A stretch of DNA of 64,000 nucleotides from Notospermus geniculatus (taxonomy: Eukaryota > Nemertea > Pilidiophora > Heteronemertea > Lineidae): the NCBI GenBank assembly GCA_002633025.1, contig NMRB01000010.1, positions 615,686 to 679,685 on the forward strand, written 5' to 3'. Below the pieces are notes generated by a model. That model was not told the origin of the DNA, did not search any database, and was given only the letters and a program-made list of their open reading frames with translations. A program made the translations under genes and the position numbers. Shown one piece after another: positions 34,063 through 45,982 of this stretch. Numbering within the stretch: position 1 is the first letter of the stretch; each line of letters opens with the position of its first letter.

Positions 34063-37005
34063 ACACAGCTGATTGCATTTTCACTGAATATTGGGATGGA
34101 ACATGGTCCACAGTTGGTCCATTCCAACTATAGCTGCCCCAGAGCGTCTTGTTTCCATGGCAACCGCAGCTTGCGTCTACAGTTTTGTAGACTTGGACCA
34201 GTAATTCTCAGTCAAACACAGCCCCCTTATTCCTTACCGAACTGTACTGCCCGATTTGCGTAAGAAAGTGGTTTCATTGAGTTTATTGCCGGAACAATCC
34301 ATGTTTGAGCTGCAAATAAGTGCGAGTTGATACTTTGTATAGGCCAACCAACGACGCAGTGATAATGATGTGGTTTGTAGAAAATACGAACCGGGGAGCT
34401 GAATTGATACTGAAACCCAGCTGGCAATTCCCGGCAATAAAGAAAGTTATTGTCATTAATTGATTAACTGGATATTGAAAAAGGTTGTGGGTGTATATTT
34501 CTTGCTTCGTCTTCAATCATTGCATTGTAATTATCGTCATCACCGTCTCGACATTCCGGTTTTGGAATGCCTATTTTACATGAGACCTCTCTGTCGCTGC
34601 ATTCACAATTTTGTTTTAAAAGCATCATAGAGTGTGTTACGTGCAAAATAGTGATTCAAATGTTTATGGCCATAATCTATTCAGTCTAAATCAGAAATTT
34701 TGTGACAGAAACTGGCTGGTGATGTGACAGGAGAACAGCGTGCGGATGTCCATCACGGCCGAGTCAGATTACGTGTCAGCCAGGTTTAGCTTCAACGTAA
34801 ACTCTAACAACGACCACAACGGTCTGGGATAATGTGCGTAACCGCTCAGGAATGCGCTTTACTTCTACAGTTTTTATGCTGAAAACGCTTGCAAAAGGTA
34901 TATATCAATCGCTTATAAAGTGAATAAGTATTAATTCAACAATTACTGACCAAGGCCACTCGTATCAGTGCGCGAATAAACGCTTGGTGGGCCGTCAAAT
35001 TGGGTTCTTTTCTAAAATGGGAGAGGTCGATTCTGTACATTTGCATGTGCATTCATGCTGTGTATCACTCATGCACTGAGATGGTATGGGGTCCTATACT
35101 GAGACAACTAACCCCATAACTTGCGTGAGCAAGGATTTTTCATTTATTTTTTACCAATTAACTATGATATGAGAAAGCTCAATTTTAGGTATCTTCTGAG
35201 ATAGTAGTCACTGCTTTTGGACCATGATGGCGGCAGGCCAACGGCAACGAAGATGCCATTTTTTGTGGAAATTAGCCCAGGCTAGGCCTAGACAAATTTT
35301 CGAATTTTTCAAATATATTTTATTAGCTGCTTGCTTGCTAAAATAGCTTTATGCAGTTCTAATAATAGTAAACAAAAGTCGTCTCCGAATTTTGCAAATT
35401 TTCAACCCCATCCCAAGCGGGGTCAGACCCCGGGTCTTCCTCCAGAGTCCAGCACTTTGAGTTGAGATCCCAGAAGTGAATGAGCTGGATCTCAATTATG
35501 CATGTAGATCTGAAGTAAAGAAACCCTGTGCAAACACAGGTGTGAAAAGTTCAGGTTGAATAGAAACAAAAGCCCCATTGTTGGGTGCTGGAGCTGCAAA
35601 GAGAAGACCTGTATAAAAACAAACAGTCTGTGATTAGGCCTAGTAGACGTGTGATTAGCTGCAAAGAGAAGACCTGTATAAAAACAAACAGTCTGTGATT
35701 AGGCCTAGTAGACGTGTGATTAGGCTGAAAGAAAGGAAGGAGTTTTATAAATTATGGATTCTATAGTTTTTAATGAGTAAACATATGGAATGAAGATAAA
35801 AAGAGGCAATGGAGCGGCAACCTGCACACTCCAATAGCCAAAGTATGGCATCAGTAAAAGATGAATAGATAGAAGGAAAAATGGGGTAAAGCGTGAGGTA
35901 AGACTAAGAGACGCCTGCAACTCACTAGCCCCAAGGAGTGGCATCAATAAAAGATGAACAGACAGAAAGAAAAAATGGGGGTGAGCGGCTCCAGGTGGAA
36001 TAGGGATTGGGCAAAAAGAGAACTAGGCCTAAAACCAGGCTGCATGTATTTATGCAGTTCTAAGTGCTTTCTTTTTGAACTTTCTTTCTTTGAAAGCCTC
36101 TGACAGTGCAAGATTCCATTGAAAAAGCCCAAGCAATTGGCAAAAGCACAAAATGGGGCTGCTAATTTCGCAAACTGTGTGTTGAGCGTTCTCATAGTTA
36201 ATTGGCAAAAACTAAATGAAAAAACTTTGTTGATGCAAGTTATGTGGTAGTTGTCTCAAGTTGACGCTTTTTGTCTCAGTTTAGTAGGACTGCCAAACAT
36301 TAGCCCGCTATTGTAAGGTCATATTCAATGGTCATGGTCTCTATTAGCCGTATCGTTCTAATCCCTCACAGAACAATAAGACCGGACTTTTATTCCAGCG
36401 GGACGTTGATCCCTGTCACAGTTCAGGAGACAATTACTGGCCGAATTTTGTCAATGGCAGTGGTAGAAATAACGTCATTAATCCCTCAGGCCTCACAAGC
36501 CGATTTCCCTATATACACAAAAAACCAATGATGTGACATTCCGCTCAAGGTTCTTGAATGCTCCGCAATGTGGCCAGATAGCTGCGTTCCAGGAACATTG
36601 CGTCCAGCCAGGCAGGCAAGCAGTGATCTAGCCAAATGCATGAGATCTAGGCCTAATTACATTAAGACGCAACTTGCATGCATGGGCTGTGCTCAGCACT
36701 GCCCTTCGGTCTGTCGCAGTGCTCCTACCTGCTGCTGGCAATGGCATACATGTAGGCCTATTATGGTAGCAGGAATGGATAGGTAGAGGCCTACCCTACC
36801 CTCTGGTGGAAACACTGCCTACTAGCCTAGGTGTCTTCGCTTAGGGTTAAGGCCTAGCCTAGGCCTATTTGCCAAACACAGAGTCAATTTTGGCAGTGTC
36901 ACTGTTGGTGACAAGTGAGTCAAAGTGATAGCCACTTTCTTCATTCATCTTTTTTAGGATCGTCTGAATCCTAATTATTGACGCCTAGGACTGCAAGCTC
37001 CCAGC
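34063..37005. other. intergenic DNA upstream of the CCDC9-like gene
   Basis: No supported exon. It contains the 65-bp tandem duplication at 35592-35721. A looser direct repeat (ggcatcagtaaaagatgaa, near 35847 and 35940) follows, then a stretch rich in taggcctag words near 36770-36870 close to the likely CCDC9-like promoter. Confidence 0.3.
35592..35721. repeat. 65-bp tandem duplication
   Basis: Units 35592-35656 and 35657-35721 (agctgcaaagagaagacctg... to ...gtagacgtgtgatt) appear identical. Confidence 0.85.
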
Positions 37006-40000
37006 ATGGCTGCCCGACACAGCAGACCTCCCCCACAGGTAAGCAATTAGCACCTTGTGGAGGACATGTAATTTCATGCTGTGTACTTGATAAAGCAAGG
37101 TTTGGGTGGATATGTTTTGTGTACATGTTTATGACAGTTTTGTCTTCTGTCACACCAAAGACCACAATTTTGGTGTGATGTCATCTGAACTTTTGAACAG
37201 TTTCTGTCTGATTCATTATTCGTTGTAGTATCTTGACATTCACTCAACAGCAGCAGAAATAAGTGTGCACTGTGGAAATCTTACACATATTTCGATTACC
37301 GGTAGGTCTGTGTTTCTGCACTGGATCCTACTTATACCCATCTCCGTTTCTGTATGTTCAGCATTGCCCTGGAGTAGATAAGATAGGGGTGTCGATGATC
37401 TCTCCTTGAGTCTCAAGTTTCATTCTGCAGGACTTACCGTGGAGTTTCCCTTTTGTTTTCTTCTCGCAGCCCAGTGGAGGAAGGGATCCAGCACTTGCTG
37501 AAATGACTAAGGAAGAGAAAGAAGAGATGCTGAACCGCAAGATGGAAGAGATCAAAAGAAAAAATGAAGCGATAAAAAGACGACACGAGGTAAGATATTG
37601 TTCTGTTAGTTTCACCCCAAACTGTCTTCCTCATTGTTTGATCAGTTGAGCTTATTCGAAATACTTTCCAACCAAGTGCTTTGATAGTCACTCTTTGGTA
37701 TTCCAGGAAGTAGAAGCTGACAAAAGGTATGCTGAAGAACTGATGCAGAAGCAGCGAGGGCCGGTGGACGATGACAGTGATGATGGAATGGCCCATCGGT
37801 CGCCTTCTTCTAAAAAGGAAATGAAGGTAACTACTGACAATTGAGGTACATGTAGTTTTTAAGGGTGACTAAGAGCGCTGAAATACTTTCAAGTTGTGGT
37901 TTAGAGCTGGAGGGGTGGTTGCTCACTCACAGTCATCATTACTCTAGGTTGTTGCGTGTTTGCCCCATGTTTGCCTACCGGTATCTTGCTTCTTGAATCG
38001 TTAGTCCTTCCCTCTTTTCTAAAGATTAAGAAGGCACTTGTACAAATGTTATATTGTCTCCTTATGCTAGGGTCAAATTAATGAAGAGAGGAAGAAGCGG
38101 CCTCTCTCCATGGATGCAACAAACACCAAACCGAGGTTATCCACTGGAAGAGGAAGGAGGTTGGAAAAAATGGCAGCCACAAAGGAAAAACCAAGACCTC
38201 AGGATGCTCCTGTTATGAGGCACAACAATGATTCCCCACGACAAGAGGCAATGCGAAGAAGAGAACGCCCGAAAAGCGAAGGTTGGTTCGACCAGCAAAA
38301 GATTCAAGAAGCTGGTAAGGTGTATGAAAGAAATTCGAACTCAAAGGGCCCTGCTTTCGACAGATCAAATTCGCGACCTGATCAACCCAACTCGAGACGT
38401 GACACTGGTTCTGGACGTTTTGACAGATCAAACTCTAGGAATGATTCCAATCTTGAATATCGACAGAATGCAGGAATGAGGAATGGTGGCGGTCCAGATA
38501 ATCGGTCAAATTCGAGACCCGATCCTCGAAGAAATGAAAAAGAGGTATGAATATACGGTAGTCTCTCTGACTGATGTACTCATGAAATCACTGCATACGA
38601 AGATAAAATGGGTTCATTTTTCCGCTCCTCTTTGTAAGCAGGATAGGTCCATGTATGAAACAAGATCACTTAGCCTGATGATTCAGCAAATTGTGAAATG
38701 TCCCATTTAGTTTACTCTCTCTGATCTTTCAGTCCCATAATTCACCACAAGACCGCTCCGGTCCGCCACGCCAACGAGGAGGCAAACGTGAGCCAGAGCA
38801 GGAACAGAATCCAGATGTAAGTTGACAGTTAAGAACCAGACACCAAGATAGATTCTCAAAACAGAACTGCTGTCAGTCCGAGTCCCAATGAATGTACAGG
38901 GGGCTTTTGCAATTATTATTTCTCCCAGTAATGTCATTCAAAGTGTCTTCATCAAAAGTTTGCTATTGCAATTCAATCACCTTTCTAATGTAAATGCAAC
39001 AGATGATGACTTATTACTTTCCATCCAGGGTCCTCCCCCTGATCCATCCTTCAACTTCTTGGCTGACAGAAGTCGTGATCCATCTAAAGCTGAACCTCGT
39101 GATGTTACAAGGAGACATCCGGGGAACTTTGGTGGGGTCAGTTTTGGCAATGTGCGAAAACAAATCCAACACGACAAACAAAGAGTAAATATACTGCTTA
39201 CATTTTAGCTTTTCTTGCTACCTGTCGGAGGATACTATTATCTGTATAGTGTATCATTATAATATCAAACTAATACTATTCTAAATTTGTGGGTTTTTGG
39301 GGTTTGAGTTGTTCCTTACATTTAAACTTACCAGTAGCATTAGTGGAAATGTCCATCTTGAAATTCAAATTCATGGACCATGAATCTGATTGGTTCGTTC
39401 TTATTCAAGGGTGGAAGAGGAGGCGGCCGTGGTCCTCCACAGTCAAAGCTTGAATTGACGATGCGGATGACCGGCCGAGAACGACAGCAATATCTTCAGT
39501 GGAAGAAAGAGCGAGAGAGGATCGATGAAGCCAGGATACAACGTCAACAGGACCCGGAGGGAGACTGGCGTCGGGAGTGGGACCACGATAAAGTTGAGCA
39601 GTTTGGGTGAGTTTTGCTCATTTGCTGAGCTCAAGGTTTTAACAAGTGCTTAGTGATACTTACAGAAGTCCCTGTGGAGGTCTGTGGTTTGAATTTCTTT
39701 AGTGTGCTGAAGTGAGTTTATCATCTTGTTCTAATTTCTTCCCTTTTCTCTTTGCAGGGGAAAGACTGAGCCAGCTCGACGGCCAGGTAATGAATTTAAA
39801 ACCTAATAGCCTTGGTGCTTGTTATGGGTTGAAAAGTCAGTTTCAGTAATCTGACTGAATGAATGACCTTATTTGAATAGAAAAAACGCGTCTCTTCCAA
39901 CTTAAATTTCACATCTCCTGACTATGATACTGCTGGTGAATGGGTTCTGCGTTGATGTCAGCCATGTAGACAGATACTGGTATATCGTTTTGACAGTCAC

Positions 40001-43000
40001 ATTTCAATAAAACCGATCTATTAGAATGAATACCTGACAGTAATTGAAGACATCATCAGTTCACGCTTATTACTATTTCGTACCAAATGTTGTGTGTTTA
40101 TTACCCCATTCAAATTCTTTGCCTTCTTCTCACTCCTTGATGTCACTGTTGCTTTTCTGATGGTTTAAAGAATGTAGAGTTCCGCAGCGGGTTGGAGGCC
40201 ATTTTGGCTTCCTTCTCTGTGTGGCCTTGGCAATTTAGCCTCCTTACTTTCCATTCCTTTCATGGACGATCCATTGTAAATACATGTATTTGACTCCTGC
40301 AGTGTTCTCCACAGGTTTTGGTCTATGAGGGGCGGCGATGGGCCTCACTGCGCGAGGAGCCAAAGGTGCCTTCTGGCGAGGGGCCTGGGGGCCCTCCCCC
40401 CAGTGAAATTTGGATTTTAGGTGCTCTGAGATGCGTTTTCTGAGCATCTGAGATGCATAATTGAGCGATCTAAATCATAAATATTAAGGCGGATGAATTT
40501 TTAAGAGGGGCGGACGAATTTTTAAGAGGGGCGGGACGTTTTTAAGAGGGGCGGATTTTGCCATCGGTATTTTTAAGAGGGGCGGGCCGCCCTTTATTTA
40601 ACTGGTTTGGAGAACACTGCTCCTGGGTGAACTTACCCAGGGCATTTGTAAGATCCCATAATTTATAAGATAATATCCCATCCAAAAGGCAACAGTGACA
40701 TTGTTTAATCTCCGTGCTTGCTTTCTGTTTTCTTCCTATTGTATTCAAGTGAAATGTCTCAGTAATGTCAGTGTGCTTACGGGTACTTATTTTGAGCAGT
40801 TTTTTTCTCAGATCCCAACCTTGGATTTTTGTTCATTTTTTTCAGCATGAACTTCTTCAAATTTTGCACTGATAAACATCCTCTTCTGTTTCTGTTTTCA
40901 CTATTTTTTTCAGAAGAACCACAAGTAGCTGAATGATCCAATTTTTATTTCGGCATGCACATCTTTCTTTTCGTAAATGCACTTACGATAGCATCAACAT
41001 CTTTTTATGTCTCATGATCATTGGGTAAAGTATGCCAAAAAAGCATCTATGGCATTTAACAGTAAAGAATAGCTTACATCTGAATGTCCCTCAGTCACAT
41101 TTCTTCCCCTGAAACCTCGTAATTTGATTGTCTGTTTGCTAATCAGAAGTGAACAGACATTGCTGGATACCTGAGTGCAGAGATGGTACCATCTGCATTA
41201 TTCACCCCGACAACTACATTTTTGGTGCAGTTGCATTTGGGGTTGGTTGCCTTGTTCATAATCATTAGGTGTTAGTTAGGAGTAAAATAAGCCTTGTTGT
41301 GGTATCGGGGCTTTCAATTTTTCCATGCATGTCATTCAGCACATCCTTGTCTTCAACATCACCTCAAGTTCTCACATCCACCCATGCTGATTTTTGTTCA
41401 TATCAAATTGACATTGTTTTCAATAAACAAAGCAAAAATATTTGGCATTGTTACTGATAGTGATGCATCCAACGTTTCGTTCAAGAGATGTGTTGATACT
41501 AGATTGCATCAATAAAAAGAATACAAGAAAATTTTGTCTTCGTATTAAAAGGTCACTGATGTCAGGGCTCTAATCAGCTGGTGTTTTCCAAGATGTGTGC
41601 TTACTAAAAGCTTGGGTCATAGTTGCTTTCTGCATTGTGTGGATTTACTCTAGACTGGTTGTTCAGTTCACATATCATTCCTAGCATCCGCAATTTTTTT
41701 CAAAACAGAGTTCTAGAATTCCAGTTTCTTTTTCACCTATATTGAACTAATGGCATGGCTACCCTTGAAAACATTAAAAAATATTGACCATTTGAATAAC
41801 TGGTCTTTTATTGTTAACTCAAGCTGGTCGGATTGGGAGTGGACGATTCGTTGCCGGGGCGACCCATGATGTTCGCCAGAGAGTGGATACACCAGTCAAA
41901 GGTATATATTCGGTTTGAATCCTGCTTCTAGGCATTGTGCGCTGTTTATACTTTTCCTCCAAAGAACAATGCAAATTAATCGGGATTTTTTTCTGCAAAT
42001 TTCTTGGTTCTTGTAGTTTCAAGCCAGGTGTGTGAAGATTTGACTTTCGAGGTGTGCTATGTTTGGTAAAATCATAAAAATTAGATCAAATTTTTTGAGA
42101 TACATGTAGAATGGAGAAATTAAAGACTGCACTACTAGTACTAGGGTATAAATCAGGTGGTCAGGATGTACCCTATATCATACTAAAAAGAGAAGACTTG
42201 GAAAGAGATCCATGTGCTAACTTCACTCTACCATAGGCATAAGCGCTACTCTGTGTCTTCACTGTGTTGTGTAGACCTTCCTTGCTTGTAGTGCATTCAC
42301 CTATCAGTCAGGTTTCAATGTTGTGACACGGTTTATTGGTATTTTCGGTCTTCTTGTTCCATTCTAGCCACTCCCTTTTACATTGTATTGTATAAAGTTC
42401 AGTCCAGCTCATTCTGAACCATATCCTGTGTTCAAGGCCTGGTGTTTGGGCCCAGGTTGTTTGGTCGCGTGTGCCTTCTGTCTGTAATCATCACAAGAGG
42501 TCATGCCAGTTTTATGATGATACCATCTTTCAATGTAACAACATTTTGAACTGAACATCAGTGCCAGTTTAGTTTTGGTAAATATTGGAGAAAACCAGAG
42601 TACCCGAGCATGTTTGCTGAGATTCATCACAGAGTTGTCTTCATAAATGATGATGTATTGGTGGAAATTCTTGTGTTATTTTTACCTGATTTGATGCTGC
42701 TGAGATCCCACTCCAAATATCTATTAATCAGTTGTTCATTTGTTGTATTCATTTGTCTTCATTCATAACTTTATTTCACGCTTTCAGTTCCTGCTGCAAA
42801 GAAACTTGACACCGAATCTCTGTTTATAATGTATTGTTTTCCTTGTGCACACAACAGGTACCTGTGTTGGTGCGGCTTGCTGGTACCTTGAAGCAAGTCA
42901 AACAAGTTGATATTCCCCAAAGTTGCCAGCTGGCAAATTTCTTTTATGTTAAATGTTAGGATTTTTGATTAAATTTTGTTTTTCTGTAGGATCCCCCAGT

Positions 43001-44809
43001 AGAGGTGCGTCTGCAAATCGTGGCACCGGTCGTGGTAGAGGACGTGGAGGTAGTCAAGGCCCGCCACCCAATCGTACTCGAGCTTTCTCATCAGGCAGTG
43101 ATGACGGCTCAAGATCCGTTGCCAAACAGGACGACAAGTTATTCATCAAGATAGAAAATGAATATGCATATCGGAAGAAATCAGGGGGACAATCCCCAGG
43201 TGAATTGAAGTCTCCGGGGTCTGGAGTGCCACTGAGCCCTGGCCTGAAGTCACCAAATCAGAAGGTGTCTCCTGGAGAGAGGACGAGACCTGTTCCTGCC
43301 CGTGGCCCATCAGGACGAACTTCAGCTCCAAATCCACCAAAAGGTCGTGGTGCAGCACTCAAAGCAAGGTCCGAGTCACAAAAAAATTCAGTTGGTCGAG
43401 GTTCACCTGTTGATTCTGATGACACTTACGTGACAGTTATCATTGAAGACAATCCACCACCACCCAGGCCAAAACGGGACAATCAAAAGAAACGCAGCCA
43501 GCAAAAGAATGTGCAGCGCAGTAATTCTCAGAAAGAATCTCAAAAGCCACAAGCGCCAACTCCTGAACAGAAGCAGAACGTTTCTCAAGAACAGCGAATC
43601 TCACCAGAAAAGACTGGTTCAGGTGATCAACAGAGACGTGTGTCACCACAACCAGGAAGGGAGAAGACTCCGCCAAAGAAAATGATTGAGGAGAATATGA
43701 AGCNCGTAGAGGGCATTGAAGCAGGTGTTCTCTATGATGGTCTTGAGGGGGGTGAGTATTATGTTGATGAAGAAGATGAGGAGGGAGCTGAGGATGGGGA
43801 TGACGAGTTTGAAGATGCAGTTGATGATGGTGATGAGTACTACGAGGATGAAGGCAATGAGGTTGCAGGTGAGGCAGAGGTGGAAAGAGGTGAAGTGGAG
43901 GATAAAGGTGAGGTGCAGGAGGGAAAAGGTGAGGAAGAGGTGGAAAAAGGAAAGGCAGAGGATGAAGGTGAGGAGGAGGGAAAAGGTGAAATGCAGGAGG
44001 GAAAAGGTGAGGAGCTGGGACAAGGTGAGGAGCAGGAAAAAGGTGAGAAGAAAGATGAAGCCAAGGAGGAGGTTATTTCAGGAGATGTCACAAATGAAGT
44101 CCTTCCTGCTGCTGATGCTCAAGCTGATGTAGTCAAGACGCATTTAGAAAAGCAGGAAAAAACAGCAGATCCTCCAGTGCCAGAAGCAGGTCCAGAAGGT
44201 TCTTCTGCTTCAAAGAAGAGTCCAGAGGCATCTGCTGTGTGTGAATGTCCCGATGAGCCAGATACTTACCCTGATTGTGATGAACCTGAGGAACCACTTC
44301 CGTGTGATGCTCCTCTGAGTGCTGAAATTGAACCAGGGCCTGCAAAGGAAGATGTGCAGCCAGAAGGAGACGGTAATGAATTTTCCTTTTCTGGTTTGGG
44401 TCCTGATCTTAAGGGCCTGTCACACTGAAGTAGTTCTCAAAACGTCTTGGCCCGTCCTAAAAAATCGTAAAACGGGCCAGAACGTGCAACCCTTGGCCAA
44501 ATAATGCATCGATGTTCTGGAGCACCCTTCCCGTCCATGAAGTTCGTAAAAAGACTGTAAAAAGTTACCACTACGTCCACTCCGTTCGCACGCAGTTTGT
44601 GCCCGTTCGACAAAATTTTCGAGAACGTACTGAGAACTAGCTCAGTGTGATTGGGGCATAACCAGCAAGATTCGGAACCAGTTTAATCCACTTCAGTCTT
44701 ACCTGTGCCATCATTTGACTTAATATGAGCATATCTTCCCCTCTATTCTTTCTGTTGTTGATTATCATGATTCTGTTCTTATGTTTCAGACACATTGAAG
44801 GACAACTGA
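37006..44809 (+). CDS. CCDC9: coiled-coil domain-containing protein 9-like (CCDC9)
   Basis: Exons: 37006-37038, 37470-37589, 37707-37826, 38071-38544, 38733-38816, 39029-39184, 39410-39606, 39758-39786, 41824-41901, 42990-44372, 44790-44809 (2694 nt, 897 aa), with GT-AG borders and agreeing phases. Human CCDC9 is, as I recall, an RNA-binding protein associated with the exon junction complex. Evidence: an N-terminal coiled coil (TKEEKEEMLNRKMEEIKRKN, then EAIKRRHEEVEADKR), repeated DRSNSRPD segments, a PDPSFNFLADRSRDP stretch and the family core MTGRERQQYLQWKKERERID followed by GDWRREWDHDKVEQFG. RG-rich stretches (RGGGRGPP and GRGRGRGGSQGPPP) suit RNA binding. The end is a long Glu/Gly/Lys low-complexity region (about 43740-44090). 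The start ATG sits in cagcATGGC. A single N (43704) lies in the last large exon without shifting the frame. An alternative terminal exon at 40914-40936 is possible. CCDC9 versus CCDC9B cannot be separated. Confidence 0.85.
40300..40619. mobile_element. hAT-like MITE with target-site duplication, in CCDC9-like intron
   Basis: Terminal inverted repeats CAGTGTTCTCC (40300-40310) and GGAGAACACTG (40609-40619) are perfect. The flanks ctcctg at 40294-40299 and 40620-40625 are direct repeats, the footprint of insertion. CAG...CTG ends suggest a hAT-type element, though only 6 bp of an expected 8 are seen. The interior has a run of tttttaagaggggcgg units. Confidence 0.8.
40914..40936 (+). other. possible alternative terminal exon of the CCDC9-like gene
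   Basis: After a strong pyrimidine tract (ctatttttttcag) the sequence aagaaccacaagtagctgaa reads, in the phase left by the exon ending at 39786, as EEPQVAE then TGA. Its use would give a protein of about 410 aa lacking the acidic C-terminal half. No transcript evidence is available here. Confidence 0.35.
43704..43704. other. single N in the CCDC9-like coding exon
   Basis: The sequence aagcncgtag makes one codon unknown but keeps the frame. Unlike the Ns at 4763, 26418 and 33757, no flanking duplication is visible here. Confidence 0.9.
44409..44660. mobile_element. TTAA-type foldback element in the last CCDC9-like intron
   Basis: It starts at TTAA 44409-44412 (ttaagggcctgtcacactg) and its right end near 44640-44660 carries the complement cagtgtgattggggca. 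The arms match only partly, and the right TTAA is not intact. The insertion begins 37 bp after the exon ending at 44372. Confidence 0.5.
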
Positions 44810-44910
44810 GACCTGAGGGTATGCGGACTTAAGGCATCAAACAGCAGACATCATATCAACAGCTGGTACTGATTGAATGATATGGTCAAGGCCATGGGAT
44901 GTTCGGACAA

Positions 44911-44949
44911 CCTTGGAGGAATTATACTGTCAGTATAATTCCTCCAAGG
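44911..44949. repeat. perfect palindrome, 19-bp arms, 1-nt centre
   Basis: Arms 44911-44929 (ccttggaggaattatactg) and 44931-44949 are exact complements. Related hairpin at 13602-13644. Confidence 0.85.
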
Positions 44950-45250
44950 GACAACGATGTTTTAGAAGGTGCTGCATTTAGGGGTGAAATTAGCAATTTT
45001 TCCAAAATCTAGCCAATTTACCAGTATCTTTTGTATCCTTGATTGGATAGTTTGGTATTCAGGTACATAGACAAAGCTTACGTGGTAGGAAAATTTGGTG
45101 CTGAAATTTCTGCCCTGTCTATTTGATGAATGTGTTCGACTCTTGACGATTAGCCAAAGAACTTGCTATGAGTCCCCGCAGCATGATTTCCATGGCACAT
45201 TCCCGCTTTATTAGCTCTTTCCATTCGGAAAACATTCTCTTAAATGTCAT

Positions 45251-45560
45251 CTTCGATAATCGAAGGGCGATCTGCTCACCACTCTGTTATATCCCATACC
45301 CTTCGAGAAATTGACCTGTCTGCGACGGATCCGCTGCCTCGAGAAGAGGAGGCCAATCAGAACCAGTGTTGTAAAATTTCCACGTAGTATGAATAGTGGT
45401 AACCGAAGCCCCTGCCGAAGACCCGATATAAAATGCAATCTGATTGGTCGACCGGTAAAGTTGGCATCATGCCAAGATACGCCGTGGACCGGTCTATTTC
45501 TCGAAGGGTAGATGTGCGATGTAACGCAGTGGTTAGCAGATCAGCCTTCGATTGTCGAAG
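45251..45560. repeat. inverted pair of tRNA-like (SINE-like) sequences
   Basis: The left arm 45251-45316 is about 80 percent complementary to the right arm 45491-45560. Read forward, the right arm contains gcagtggttagcagatcag, which resembles a tRNA A-box region, followed by ccttcgattgtcg. The spacer of about 170 bp holds no exon. Confidence 0.6.
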
Positions 45561-45818
45561 ATGCTTAAATGTAGGCATTGAGGAAAAACGAATTTCATTC
45601 TATGATTTGACGAAGTTTGACCCAGAAAGCTTTACCCAAGTGTTTCTTGTTCTCACTGATTTTTATGGCTCTTTGGCTTGAGTTATGCATTGAACGTCTC
45701 AACAATCACCGACTGACCAGCTCGGACTGCTTCTCCGACTGGGTTAAGGGTAACTTGAAACACTTCCTGGAAGAGAGGTATTCTGTATAAACATGTATTT
45801 CATGGTCGGGTTGAAGAC

Positions 45819-45982
45819 TAAGGCCAAGCGCACATTTGTGGCAAACCTCAATGCGTTGGGGGGGGGGGGTGTTCTTAAAGTCGACTGACCCAACACTGTC
45901 AACTCGTCATTCAGTCGGGTCAGTCGACTTTGAAAACACCCCCACTACATTGAGTTTTGCCGCAAATGTGCGCTTGGCCTAA
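45819..45982. mobile_element. foldback MITE with taaggccaagcgcac ends
   Basis: The left arm (taaggccaagcgcacatttg...) and right arm (...caaatgtgcgcttggcctaa) pair over most of the element. The inner part also pairs (agtcgactgaccc with gggtcagtcgact). The left arm holds a poly-G run (45857-45869) opposite an accccc segment. Confidence 0.8.

Noticed and set aside
43643-44091. Minus-strand frames rich in Ser, Phe, Leu and Pro
   Set aside because: Antisense shadow of the purine-rich acidic tail of the CCDC9-like protein.
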